Position numbers and translations under genes: made by a program. A stretch of DNA of 64,000 nt from NCBI RefSeq assembly GCF_017811155.1, contig NZ_JACVCV010000009.1, forward strand, positions 124,001 to 188,000. The letters are read 5' to 3'. This stretch comes from Lunatimonas salinarum. GTDB lineage: Bacteria > Bacteroidota > Bacteroidia > Cytophagales > Cyclobacteriaceae. Positions within the stretch are counted from its first letter, which is position 1. Each line of letters begins with the position of its first letter. Shown here piece by piece: positions 15,303 to 24,700 of this stretch. Below the pieces are notes generated by a model. That model was given only the letters and a program-made list of their open reading frames with translations, had not been told where the DNA came from and did not search any database.

Positions 15303-16370
15303 ATGCGTCCGCCCCGATTTAACCAGGCTACGTCCTTTCATGCAGAGCTTAAAAAGCGTATCAAAAGTCATTTTGCCGAAAACAACCTCAAACCCACTGG
15401 TAACAGATCCTTATATATCAAGGCACTATTATTTGTGGTCTCTTTTGTTGCCGTTTATATTCATCTGGTATTTTTCACCCCTCATTGGGCTGTGGCCTTG
15501 TTGGAAGCCGTTTTGATGGCTGCATTAGCAGCGGGCATCGGCTTTAATGTGATGCACGATGGGGCCCATGGTAGCTTTTCCACCAAAACGTGGATAAACG
15601 AACTTGCCGGGATATCGATTAATTTTCTCGGGGCAAACGTTTTTATGTGGAAGACAAAGCACAATGTGGCCCATCATTCCTTTACCAACGTGGCCGAACA
15701 CGACGACGACATGAATGCGCGGCCTCTTCTAAGGCTATGTCCCACCCAGAAGCGGTACGCGATCCACAAATACCAGCACATTTATTTCCTGCTAGTATAT
15801 GCCATTTTATACCTTTATTGGGTGTTTGTCACGGATTACAAAAAATACATCCTCAGACGAGTGGGATCCATTCTAATTAAACCCATGACCTGGAAGGAGC
15901 ATTTTTCTTTCTGGGCCTACAAAGTAGTTTATTCGTTGCTATTTATAGCCCTGCCTATTTACACACTCGGGTTTAGTTATTGGCTGGTAGGATTCTTGGT
16001 ATTTGGCGTGGCCACGGGGATATTTCTGAGTGTGGTATTTCAACTGGCCCACTCCCTTGAGGAAACCGTGTTTCCTTTGCCGGATGATGCTACCAATAAG
16101 CTAGCAGATGATTGGGCGGTTCACCAATTGAGAACTACTGCGAATTTTGCCACAAAAAACAAAGTCCTTTCTTGGTTGGTCGGTGGGCTGAATTTTCAGG
16201 TGGAGCATCACTTATTCCCTCATATTTCCCATATCCACTACGGAGACATCAGCAAGATCGTCAAAGCCACCTGTGCAGAATTTGGGATTCCCTACCTAGA
16301 GCACCCTAAGATGCGTTTGGCATTTGCGTCTCACGTGGGTCACTTAAAAAACCTAGGATCAATGGTTTAG
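15303..16370 (+). CDS. membrane fatty-acid desaturase (acyl-lipid / linoleoyl-CoA desaturase-like)
   Basis: This 355-residue integral-membrane di-iron desaturase inserts a double bond into acyl chains. The three histidine boxes are complete: HDGAH (85-89), HNVAHH (120-125) and QVEHHLFPHISH near residue 300. Q in place of the first His of box three is typical of front-end (delta-5/6-type) desaturases. Several membrane segments flank the boxes (about 42-80, 160-180, 205-250). There is no cytochrome b5 domain, so electrons must come from a separate ferredoxin or similar. Membrane-lipid adjustment, for example to cold, is likely but the product is not known. A strong terminator follows. Confidence 0.92.
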   Translation: MRPPRFNQATSFHAELKKRIKSHFAENNLKPTGNRSLYIKALLFVVSFVAVYIHLVFFTPHWAVALLEAVLMAALAAGIGFNVMHDGAHGSFSTKTWINELAGISINFLGANVFMWKTKHNVAHHSFTNVAEHDDDMNARPLLRLCPTQKRYAIHKYQHIYFLLVYAILYLYWVFVTDYKKYILRRVGSILIKPMTWKEHFSFWAYKVVYSLLFIALPIYTLGFSYWLVGFLVFGVATGIFLSVVFQLAHSLEETVFPLPDDATNKLADDWAVHQLRTTANFATKNKVLSWLVGGLNFQVEHHLFPHISHIHYGDISKIVKATCAEFGIPYLEHPKMRLAFASHVGHLKNLGSMV

Positions 16371-16398
16371 TTACTTATTCCATAGCCTACGTCATGAC

Positions 16399-16439
16399 AA
16401 GGCGGTACACGGAAATCCGAGTGCCGCCTTTTCTTATTT
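16399..16439 (+). terminator. intrinsic terminator after the desaturase gene
   Basis: The stem AAGGCGG (16399-16405) with CCGCCTT (16424-16430) continues inward with mostly paired bases to an AAAT loop, and is followed by TTTCTTATTT. It insulates the next, riboswitch-controlled transcript from the desaturase gene. Its U-tract overlaps the -33 element of the next promoter. Confidence 0.82.
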
Positions 16440-16468
16440 GGTTTTTTGAATCGCTTGGTCTAAATTCG
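16437..16468 (+). promoter_or_regulatory. promoter of the TPP-riboswitch transcript
   Basis: TTTG at 16437-16440, a 20-nt spacer and TAAATTCG at 16461-16468 match the Bacteroidota promoter (TTTG, about 20 nt, TAnnTTTG) with one mismatch. The predicted transcription start near 16474 coincides with the first base of the riboswitch P1 stem, which supports both calls. Confidence 0.6.
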
Positions 16469-16474
16469 CAGCGA

Positions 16475-16554
16475 TCATTAGGGGTGCCTTAATATAACGG
16501 GCTGAGATCATACCCATTGAACCTGATCCGGGTAGTGCCGGCGAAGGGAAATGA
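16475..16554 (+). promoter_or_regulatory. TPP riboswitch (THI-box)
   Basis: The conserved thi-box blocks are present in order: GGGGTGCC at 16481-16488, GGGCTGAGATCATACCC spanning 16499-16515, GAACCTGATCCGGGTAGTGC at 16519-16538 and GGCGAAGGGAA at 16540-16550. P1 is formed by TCATT (16475-16479) with AATGA (16550-16554). Binding of thiamine diphosphate should lower expression of the downstream gene. Two competing hairpins follow the aptamer (16588-16592 with 16604-16608, or 16594-16599 with 16609-16614) and probably form the expression platform. The controlled gene is the TonB-dependent receptor starting at 16649. Confidence 0.95.
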
Positions 16555-16648
16555 CATAAGCCGCTTTTTGGCTTTTGGGTGAACAGTAAAGGAGGAGATT
16601 TCCCCTTTATCTCCTTCATGTTTTACCAATGTTATTTAGTACCACATC

Positions 16649-19054
16649 ATGAAAAAATTGTTTCTGAGTCTGTTTTTCGGACTCCTGGCAGGCTATGCCT
16701 CAGCACAACACAGTCTAAGCGGAAAAGTGTTGGATGGAGTTTCGGGCGAACCTTTGCCCGGTGCCAATGTCCTCGTTATCGGATCCAACAAAGGAACGGT
16801 CTCAGGTAGAGACGGAAGATTCGCCCTAGGCGATTTGTCCCCTGAAAGCCTCACTCTGCGAATCAGTTACATCGGCTTTGAAACCCGTCGTATCGAGGTA
16901 AGCATCCCCTACGCGGATGAGCTTATCGTTTCACTCCAAGCAGCTACCATTTCGGCAGAGGAGTTTATCGTAGCAGCCACTCGGGCGTCAGAGACTACAC
17001 CTACCACCTTTAAGGTGATTTCACGGGAAGAAATCAGCCGCAACAACCTGGGTCAGGACATCCCGTTTCTTCTAAACTATACCCCAGGAGTAGTTTCTCA
17101 CTCCGACGCTGGAGCCGGGGTGGGCTATACGGGACTGCGTATACGCGGATCAGATCAGACCCGTATCAATGTCACGGTAAATGGCATACCGCTGAATGAC
17201 GCTGAGTCGCACGGGGTTTTTTGGGTAAATATGCCTGATTTCGCATCATCGGTAGAAAACATCCAAATCCAACGGGGTGTAGGTACTTCTACCAACGGAG
17301 CCGCCACCTTCGGGGCATCCATGAATATCCAAACTGATACCAAGCGGGAGGAGGCCTACGCTGAAACCGATAACAGCGTGGGCTCCTTTAATACTCGCAG
17401 GCACACCATCAAAGCCGGAACCGGCTTACTCGACGGTAAGTGGGCAGTAGATGCCCGCCTGTCACAAATCACCTCTGATGGATACATTGATCGAGCCTTT
17501 TCAGATCTCCGGTCCTATTTCGTATCTGCCGGCTACTATGGTGACAATCACGTGCTGAAGTTCAATATTTTTTCCGGCGCAGAGCAAACGTACCAAGCGT
17601 GGAACGGTGTGCCCGAGCACCTGCTGGAAAGTAACCGGACCTTCAATAGCTATACCTACGAAAATGAAACCGACAATTACCAGCAGGATCACTACCAATT
17701 GATCTATGCGGGAAATATCGGAAACAACTGGCGGGCAAACGGGGCCCTTCATTACACCTATGGGAGGGGGTATTACGAGCAATACAGACCCGATGACCGG
17801 CTGCTGCAAAACTACGGAATACAGCCGATCATCATAGGCAATGAAACGATTGAGCGAACGGACATCATTCGGAGAAGGTGGCTGGACAACGATTTTTATG
17901 GCGCAGTATTTTCGTTAAATTATGTCTCTGACGACGGAACCACAGATTTGACGCTTGGAGGTGGTGCCAATCGCTACGATGGAGACCATTTTGGGGAAAT
18001 CATCTGGATGGCTATGGCCGGAAACACGAACATTCGGGATCGTTATTACGATAACGTAGCGGTGAAAGATGATCGAAACCTCTATGCAAAATTTACCCAA
18101 GAGGTACGTGAAAACCTATACTTATTCGGAGACCTTCAATACCGAAGCGTTTTTTACCGATTCAACGGTACCAACAACGACCTGCGAAATATTTCCGGGA
18201 GTCAAAATTATGGTTTTTTCAACCCCAAAGTAGGTATGTCCTATGAAATGGCCCCTGGCAAAACCTGGTATGCCTCCTACGCCGTAGCCAACCGCGAGCC
18301 TGTAAGAAGGGATTTTACCAACTCTCCCCTAACCGAAATCCCCCGCCCTGAGCGTCTGGGCAACATAGAAGCTGGACTTCGGGTAAGCCAATCGCAGTTT
18401 CAGTACAATTTTAACGCCTATTATATGGGTTATCGAGATCAGCTCGTATTGACCGGTCAGCTCAACGATGTGGGGGCTTACATTAGGGAAAATGTGGCCA
18501 ACAGCTATAGGGCGGGTATCGAGCTTGATGGTAGCTACCAGATTAATCCTACCTGGTCACTGGGAGGAAATATCGCAATGAGCAGAAATAAAATTCAGGA
18601 GTTCGTGGCATACGACGATGTATATGACGAAGAATGGAATCTGATTGGCCAGGAGGCTACCACTCATACAGATACCGATATTGCGTTTTCACCCAATGTG
18701 GTAGCGGCTGCTATAGTGGATTATTCGCCGGTATCTGCTCTTCGAGTGAGCTTGATGAACAAATATGTTGGCGACCAATATTTGGATAACACGCAAAGCG
18801 ATAATAGGAAATTAGATGCCTTTTGGACGACGGATGCGCGGATATTCTATTCCTTTTACCCAGGGTTTGTGAAGCAGATAGATCTAAATCTCACAGTATA
18901 CAATGTATTCAACCGGCTTTATGAGCCAAATGGGTATACGTTCAGTTACTTTTTGCCTGCAGAAGGCGGTGATGGTCGTACGTTGGTTACGGAAAATTTT
19001 TACTACCCGATGGCAGGAACCAACTTTTTGGCGGGCGTGAGTATTAAGTTTTAA
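16649..19054 (+). CDS. TonB-dependent outer-membrane receptor, probable thiamine (or thiamine precursor) uptake
   Basis: This 801-residue receptor has a signal peptide ending at about residue 20 (YASAQ). A carboxypeptidase-regulatory-like beta-sandwich follows (about 22-110, SGKVLDGVSGEPLPGANVLV). The plug (about 115-225) carries GYTGLRIRGSDQTRINVTVNG and NIQIQRGVGTSTNGAATFG, and a 22-strand barrel ends in an aromatic-rich C-terminus with terminal Phe (VSIKF). The TPP riboswitch directly upstream indicates a thiamine-related ligand. Related receptors in Bacteroidota feed inner-membrane PnuT-type carriers, but none is nearby. It is a single gene with its own promoter and terminator. Confidence 0.92.
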   Translation: MKKLFLSLFFGLLAGYASAQHSLSGKVLDGVSGEPLPGANVLVIGSNKGTVSGRDGRFALGDLSPESLTLRISYIGFETRRIEVSIPYADELIVSLQAATISAEEFIVAATRASETTPTTFKVISREEISRNNLGQDIPFLLNYTPGVVSHSDAGAGVGYTGLRIRGSDQTRINVTVNGIPLNDAESHGVFWVNMPDFASSVENIQIQRGVGTSTNGAATFGASMNIQTDTKREEAYAETDNSVGSFNTRRHTIKAGTGLLDGKWAVDARLSQITSDGYIDRAFSDLRSYFVSAGYYGDNHVLKFNIFSGAEQTYQAWNGVPEHLLESNRTFNSYTYENETDNYQQDHYQLIYAGNIGNNWRANGALHYTYGRGYYEQYRPDDRLLQNYGIQPIIIGNETIERTDIIRRRWLDNDFYGAVFSLNYVSDDGTTDLTLGGGANRYDGDHFGEIIWMAMAGNTNIRDRYYDNVAVKDDRNLYAKFTQEVRENLYLFGDLQYRSVFYRFNGTNNDLRNISGSQNYGFFNPKVGMSYEMAPGKTWYASYAVANREPVRRDFTNSPLTEIPRPERLGNIEAGLRVSQSQFQYNFNAYYMGYRDQLVLTGQLNDVGAYIRENVANSYRAGIELDGSYQINPTWSLGGNIAMSRNKIQEFVAYDDVYDEEWNLIGQEATTHTDTDIAFSPNVVAAAIVDYSPVSALRVSLMNKYVGDQYLDNTQSDNRKLDAFWTTDARIFYSFYPGFVKQIDLNLTVYNVFNRLYEPNGYTFSYFLPAEGGDGRTLVTENFYYPMAGTNFLAGVSIKF

Positions 19055-19077
19055 GGGAAGTGTTTGTTCAATCAATT

Positions 19078-19119
19078 AGCCAGCAGGAAAGCAATGCTTT
19101 TATGCTGGCTTTTTCGTTT
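19078..19119 (+). terminator. intrinsic terminator after the thiamine receptor gene
   Basis: An 8-bp perfect stem, AGCCAGCA (19078-19085) with TGCTGGCT (19103-19110), is followed by TTTTCGTTT. It lies 24 bp after the receptor stop. Confidence 0.85.
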
Positions 19120-19176
19120 ATTTGATTCGATTAACTCACTGATAGTGACATTACAGCACTGCAATTACTTCCTATA

Positions 19177-19353
19177 ATGAGGACAGGGCATGTTTTTCAA
19201 CGGGAAGGCGATACATTCCTGTATCGCTTTCTTTCGAAAGATCTGTTTGCTGATCAGGAAAGCGTTTGGAGGACTTTTTGGTATTTTATGGAAGAGATTG
19301 GAGAACAAATCATATGGGCTAGTAACTCGTGGTTAAATCGAATGCCGCTTTAG
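19177..19353 (+). CDS. possible small ORF of 58 codons, unknown function
   Basis: An ATG-to-TAG frame encodes a protein-like sequence starting MRTGHVFQREGDTFLYRFLS, with several acidic and aromatic residues in the middle (VWRTFWYFMEEIGEQI). No family is recognised. A perfect hairpin, GCGATACA-ttcc-TGTATCGC (19208-19227), lies inside it and would be odd for a real gene. It may be a remnant of a larger gene or a chance frame. It stands alone in AT-rich DNA. Confidence 0.25.
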   Translation: MRTGHVFQREGDTFLYRFLSKDLFADQESVWRTFWYFMEEIGEQIIWASNSWLNRMPL

Positions 19354-19761
19354 TAGCGATAGACCATTTTTTGAAAACATGTAGCGAGAACTTTGTTGAG
19401 TTGTTTATGGGGGTAAGTTGGTAAGTCTATAATTGTTTCCTAGGTTTTATTCGCTCTATATTAATAGTATGTATCTCTACGACTGCTTCTACAAAAGATA
19501 ATCATATGTCTCAATATTGGCTTGATAATATCTAGAAAGTAATCTAAATTCCTTGAATTCAAACGTAATTTTGATTCTAGGGGAACTTACTATTTTGAGC
19601 TCTCAAAGTTTGCGCAAGAAAAAAATGTTAAAAGGTAAATATATCATACTATTCGGTATTTGTCGTAGATGCCAATGTAACAATGGAAAAAAGTTATTAA
19701 TGCAGATTTTTTATTCAAAATATTCCATATATTAGAATATCAAACAACCTAAGCTTTCAAC

Positions 19762-20361
19762 ATGTTACCCTTAGATAAAGTTTCGACTCACTCGAAAATA
19801 AGCATTTTAGAAGGTTGGGAACTCCTTAGGCAAGGTGAAAAAGAGGGTTTGGCCATGATCTATGATGCATATGCAGGCGATATGTTTCGCTTGGGAATGG
19901 CGATAAAGCCCAATAGTAGCTACGTACAAGATTGCATTCATGAAGTATTTGAAAGTCTATGGAAGTATCATGCGGGCTTGAAGGCAACTGACAATGTGAA
20001 GCTCTATTTGTTAAGGTCGATTAGCAATAAGGTTCACCGTGATTTGGCTGATAATCAGGGCAAATTGCATAGCAGTCACGTGGAAGATCTCGACGGAACG
20101 TTCAGTATAAACTCTCACGAATCTGATTTGGTACGGGATCAAGGTAACGAAGAGCTTCGGAAACGGCTGTTTTATGCCTATGATAAATTACCCCCTCGCC
20201 AAAAAGAGGTGATCCACTACTTGTTTTATGAATCGCTGTCCTACGAGGAGACTTCCACGGTGATGAACCTTCACCTTAAATCCGTCTATAATCTGGCCTG
20301 CAAGGCCATCGCGAACTTAAGAAAAAGCATGATTTTATTCCTGTTTTTCTACGCTTTCTAA
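19762..20361 (+). CDS. ECF RNA polymerase sigma factor (FecI-like, Bacteroidota sigma-70 family)
   Basis: This 199-residue sigma factor has region 2 at about 30-100 (MIYDAYAGDMFRLGMAI, then the helix CIHEVFESLWKYH). Region 4 is at about 135-190, with LPPRQKEVIHYLFYESLSYEE and the helix-turn-helix TSTVMNLHLKSVYNLACKA. The FecR-type anti-sigma gene 120 bp downstream and the STN-containing SusC after that form a cell-surface-signalling set: substrate binding at the receptor should release this sigma factor to switch on the susCD operon. The first ATG gives a usual-length protein. The C-terminus is hydrophobic (SMILFLFFYAF), which is unusual. Confidence 0.92.
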   Translation: MLPLDKVSTHSKISILEGWELLRQGEKEGLAMIYDAYAGDMFRLGMAIKPNSSYVQDCIHEVFESLWKYHAGLKATDNVKLYLLRSISNKVHRDLADNQGKLHSSHVEDLDGTFSINSHESDLVRDQGNEELRKRLFYAYDKLPPRQKEVIHYLFYESLSYEETSTVMNLHLKSVYNLACKAIANLRKSMILFLFFYAF

Positions 20362-20481
20362 ACGTATATTTTTTTCATCAGCTCCCGGATTAACTCAGAA
20401 TCCGAAAAAATACCTATCTACAGAATAATATTTTTTAATTGACATGGTGAAGTTTTCGCTTTTTTCCCCTTATATAGGTAG

Positions 20482-21588
20482 ATGACTTTCGGTATGGACA
20501 TTTCAAATTGGACGGTGGATGACTTTGTTCTCGATCCTGATTTCAGAGATTGGGTGTCGACCCATGATTTGAATTTAAACCTGATCTGGGAACAGAGAAT
20601 TAAAGATTATCCACATAAGATCAGGGAAATAAAGCTTGCCAGAGATTTGGTGTTGAATCTGCCAAAAGCTTCCTACTCCATGTCTGACCAAGATTTACGA
20701 GCACTCTGGGAACGGATAGACGAAACCACTGACGCTATACCCAATCCGGATGCACCTGAAGTTGCCAAAATATTTCCGCTTAACTCGCAGAGCACCATCA
20801 AACGAATGGATAGAGTTCCCGTCAGAGAAACGATGCTCAGGCAAAGGCATAAGGTTGCATTGATCCTAGCGATGGCTTTTTTGATCGGGTTTCTTGTAAG
20901 TTCCCATTTTGGCGAAGTCAACTTAGTCGAAGAGACTCCCTTGGTTTTCACAGAACACGTAACGCCATTGGGGGTGAAGTCTACCATCATCCTACCAGAC
21001 AGCTCGAAAGCAATATTGAATGCCGGAAGCAAGTTGGCCTATCAGGAAAACTTCTCAGGTGTAGCTAGGGAAGTATTTTTGGAAGGGGAGGGGTATTTTG
21101 AGGTGACAAGTGACCCCAATAGACCCTTTGTCGTCAACGCCGGGGCCACTTCAACCAAAGCTATTGGCACCTCATTCAATATAAACGCATACAATAAGGA
21201 GAAGATCGGCATTTATCTGGTCACGGGAAAGGTAAAGGTATTAAACAAAGAACTGAACGACAGCGAGGCACTCCTCTCCGAAGGAGAATCGGTAGCACTG
21301 ATTTCAGGTAAGCTCTCTGAGAAAAAAAGGTTTATTAAGGAAAAAGTGACAGCATGGACCAAGGGCGTACTATTTTTTGATGATACTCCAATTCTGGATG
21401 CGGTCCGTGTCATGGAAAATTGGTATAACGTGAAGATTTCCTTAACGAATTCTCCTCCTGCGAATCTACGCGTATCAGGAAAATTCGAAAACGAGACACT
21501 AAAAAATATCTTAACGGGATTGAGCTTTTCAAGCAGGTTTCAATTCGAACTGAAAGGAAACGTAGTCAATTTAACATTCATAAAATAA
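20482..21588 (+). CDS. FecR-type anti-sigma factor / sigma regulator
   Basis: This 368-residue single-pass membrane protein has an N-terminal cytoplasmic part (1-120) predicted to hold the sigma factor and one membrane helix at about 125-141 (VALILAMAFLIGFLVSS). The FecR domain follows (about 160-255) with VFTEHVTPLGVKSTIILPDSSK and VFLEGEGYFEVTSD. The C-terminal DUF4974-like domain (about 295-366, GVLFFDDTPILDAVRVMENWY) should contact the STN domain of the SusC receptor in the periplasm. Position between sigma factor and susC is the standard order. An alternative in-frame ATG at residue 5 is equally possible. Confidence 0.93.
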   Translation: MTFGMDISNWTVDDFVLDPDFRDWVSTHDLNLNLIWEQRIKDYPHKIREIKLARDLVLNLPKASYSMSDQDLRALWERIDETTDAIPNPDAPEVAKIFPLNSQSTIKRMDRVPVRETMLRQRHKVALILAMAFLIGFLVSSHFGEVNLVEETPLVFTEHVTPLGVKSTIILPDSSKAILNAGSKLAYQENFSGVAREVFLEGEGYFEVTSDPNRPFVVNAGATSTKAIGTSFNINAYNKEKIGIYLVTGKVKVLNKELNDSEALLSEGESVALISGKLSEKKRFIKEKVTAWTKGVLFFDDTPILDAVRVMENWYNVKISLTNSPPANLRVSGKFENETLKNILTGLSFSSRFQFELKGNVVNLTFIK

Positions 21589-21760
21589 AAAATAGCCAAT
21601 GAAGTAAAAAACAGCACTAAAAAAAAACAGGTGACACGCGAATGCCACCTGCTACTCAATAAGCTAGCCAAGTGGAATGTAAACGACCAAATCCACAGAT
21701 CCACTGGGCAGCGTCTATCGCAACAGTGTAAAATATGTTACAATAAACCATCCCAAAGAT

Positions 21761-24700
21761 ATGAAAAAGATAGTACTACTCTACGTACTCAATATGACCA
21801 AACGAATAATTCCCATACTGCTCTGCCAATGCCTTTCTATGAGTTTTTTACTTGCAGAAAGCGGGAACGCCCAAGTCAAAGGCATCGATGACGTGACTAT
21901 TTCCATCGGTTTTGATGATGTTCCATTAAAATCTGCCATTTCAAAAATCGAAAAGGAAACGGGCTACAATTTTGTCTACACCAATCACGAAATAAACAAG
22001 GAAACTTTGGTTTCTTTAGAGGAGAAGCAGCAGACGTTACATCAATTATTGACCGAAGTGGCGCGGCAGGTAGATCTGGAGTTTCTTCAGGTAAATCAAA
22101 ACATACACATAAAAAAGCCCACTTCCGCTGGTATGCCGGTTGCCATTAAAAATGAGGCTGCTGAAATAGTAGTAACAGGACGGGTGGTGGATGCAAACGG
22201 TGAGCCGCTACCTGGTGTAACGGTATCCGTACCCGGAACATCCATTGGCACAGCTACGGACCTGGACGGCAAATACTCCATACGTGTCGACAACGGAGCA
22301 ACATTGGTTTTCTCTTTTATTGGATTTCAAAGTCAACGAACAGCAATTGGTGACAGGAGTATCATCGACATTGTGCTGCTGGAGGACATGTCCGCTTTGC
22401 AGGAGGTCGTCGTTATAGGATATGGTACGCAACTTCAACGGGAAGTGACAGGCTCGGTAGCGACGTTGGAAGCTACTCAACTTGAAGACCAACCGGTTGG
22501 TCAATTTGCGCAAAAACTTCAAGGACGAATCGCAGGAGTGCAAATAAGCCAAGCATCCGGAACGCCCGGTGGGGGAATGGCGATCAGAATTCGAGGCGCG
22601 GCTTCCATTAATGCAGGTAATAACCCTTTGTTCGTCGTGGACGGTTTCCCAATTGTGGGTGACATAAATAATATTAACCCCAACGAAATAGAAAGTTTCT
22701 CTGTCCTTAAAGGGGCTTCAGCCGCAGCGTTATATGGATCAAGAGCGGCGAACGGAGTAGTCCTGATTACGACAAAGCAAGCAAAATCCGGTCAAACTGC
22801 TGTTCAGGTAAACGTGATTCAGGGAGTGACACAGGTTCCTCAACGGGGGCGAGCAAAACTCATGAATTCCAGGGAATTCCTGGCTGACCGAAAAGCCATT
22901 TATGAAGACAAGATCAAATATGAAGGCTTTACGGGAGGAATCCCCGAATTATACCAGAACCCCGAAGCATGGAATGGCCCGGACACCGATTGGTACGACG
23001 AATTGTTGCAGTCAGGCACCCAAAATAGCTATAATCTTTCTTTCATGGCGAATAAAGACAATTATCGCTCTGCAACGAATGTTGGATATTTCGAGGAACG
23101 CGGAGCGGTCATCAATACTGGCTTTAATAGATTCTCGCTTCGTACTAACAATGAATACCAAATTAATAGCAACATGAGGGTTGGAGTAAACCTGGCACCA
23201 ACCTACCAGACAAGTAAAAATCAGGCGACTGATGGATTTTATAGCATTTTGTATTCTGCCATTATTACCCCTCCCATTTTCTCACCTTATGATGTCGACG
23301 AAAACGGAAACCAAAAACTCAGTTTTACCGGGCCGGGTTTGTTTACCTTCCCCAACTGGAAAAAAACGATGTTGGAAACCATCGATCGCTCAGCGACAGT
23401 ACGGCTCTTGTCAAATGCCTTTTTTGAAGCAAATATCCTTTCTGATTTTACGTTCAAAAGTTCAGTTTCCGTAGACTTAGGTGCTAGCAAACGACGGGTG
23501 TTTAATCCTTCGACCGCCGGGGGTATATTCGCTCCGCCACCCAGACTGGCCACGGCTTCTTACGGAACCCAAACATACGATTCCTGGCTAACAGAAAATA
23601 CCCTAAACTATGTAATGAAGATAAATGATCATGCAATTGATATCATTGGGGGATACTCTGCCCAAAAATATCGAATGGAAAACAACTCGTTGACTGGTAC
23701 TGATTTTCCGGACGACGAGGTAAGTTGGATTGACGCAGCGGCGATTCGATATGGAAGCAGTAATCTCTCTGAATGGTCGTTATTATCCGCCTTTAGTCGA
23801 ATCAATTACAATTACAAAGGTAAATACCTCTTGTCTGTATCAGCGAGAAGAGATGGATCTTCCAGATTCGGATCGGAAAACCGATGGGGAACCTTTCCTT
23901 CCGTATCCGGTGGTTGGATCATCTCAGACGAGAATTTCGCCATGAACCTGCCTAAAATCAGTTACCTGAAGTTGAGGGCAGAGTATGGCCACGCCGGAAA
24001 CTTCAACATTGGTAACTATAGCCAATTTGGAAACATAGCATCAACAAACTATGTATTTTCGAATGCTTTAGCACAGGGAAGAAGTCCTATTTCTATCGGG
24101 AATCCATTTTTGACATGGGAAACTACGGTCGGTACAGATATAGGTTTGGATGTGGGGCTTTTCGATGATCGGGTTTCCCTGGTGTTAGACTTTTATGATA
24201 AAAGAACCACCAATATGTTATACCAAGTAGACATACCAAATGGTACCGGATTCTCAAATATTCAGGATAACATTGGCGAATTTCACTTTTGGGGATATGA
24301 ATTCGGAATCAATGCAAGAGTACTCCGAACAAATTCATTTACCTGGAACTCAGATTTTAATATCTCCTTCAATAGAAACAAGGTGATCCAATTGGGAACA
24401 AACAACACACCGATAGGCGGAATTGGAAACTATTCTTCAACAATTTGGAAAACGGAGGTTGGAAGACCGATAGGCCAGTTTTATGGGTATGTGTTCGATG
24501 GACTCTATATGACTCAAGAAGAATTCGATTCACAACCTAAACACGTTACCTCTAGCGTAGGAACTATCCGATACAAAGACGTAAATGGTGATGGAGTAAT
24601 CAATGTGGACGATAAAACCTACATTGGAAATCCAAATCCAAAATTCTTTTTCGGATTCAACAATAGCTTCAATTACAAAAAATTTGACATGAATATTGTC

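Larger units (their letters stand above)
19055..19761. other. 707-bp AT-rich intergenic region upstream of the sigma factor
   Basis: This gap holds the receptor terminator (19078-19119), a possible 58-codon ORF (19177-19353) and AT-rich DNA with no convincing gene. Close to the sigma-factor start is an inverted repeat, ATATTC and GAATAT with a 9-nt spacer, around 19721-19741. The AT content is clearly higher than in neighbouring genes. Confidence 0.4.

Noticed and set aside
16579-16809. Frame starting beside the purine-rich AAAGGAGG in the riboswitch platform
   Set aside because: It overlaps the receptor gene in another frame; the purine run pairs in the predicted hairpins and is 55 nt from the true start.
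19553-19735. 60-codon AT-rich frame before the sigma factor
   Set aside because: Low-complexity Lys/Ile-rich translation in AT-rich DNA, without promoter, homology cues or neighbours.
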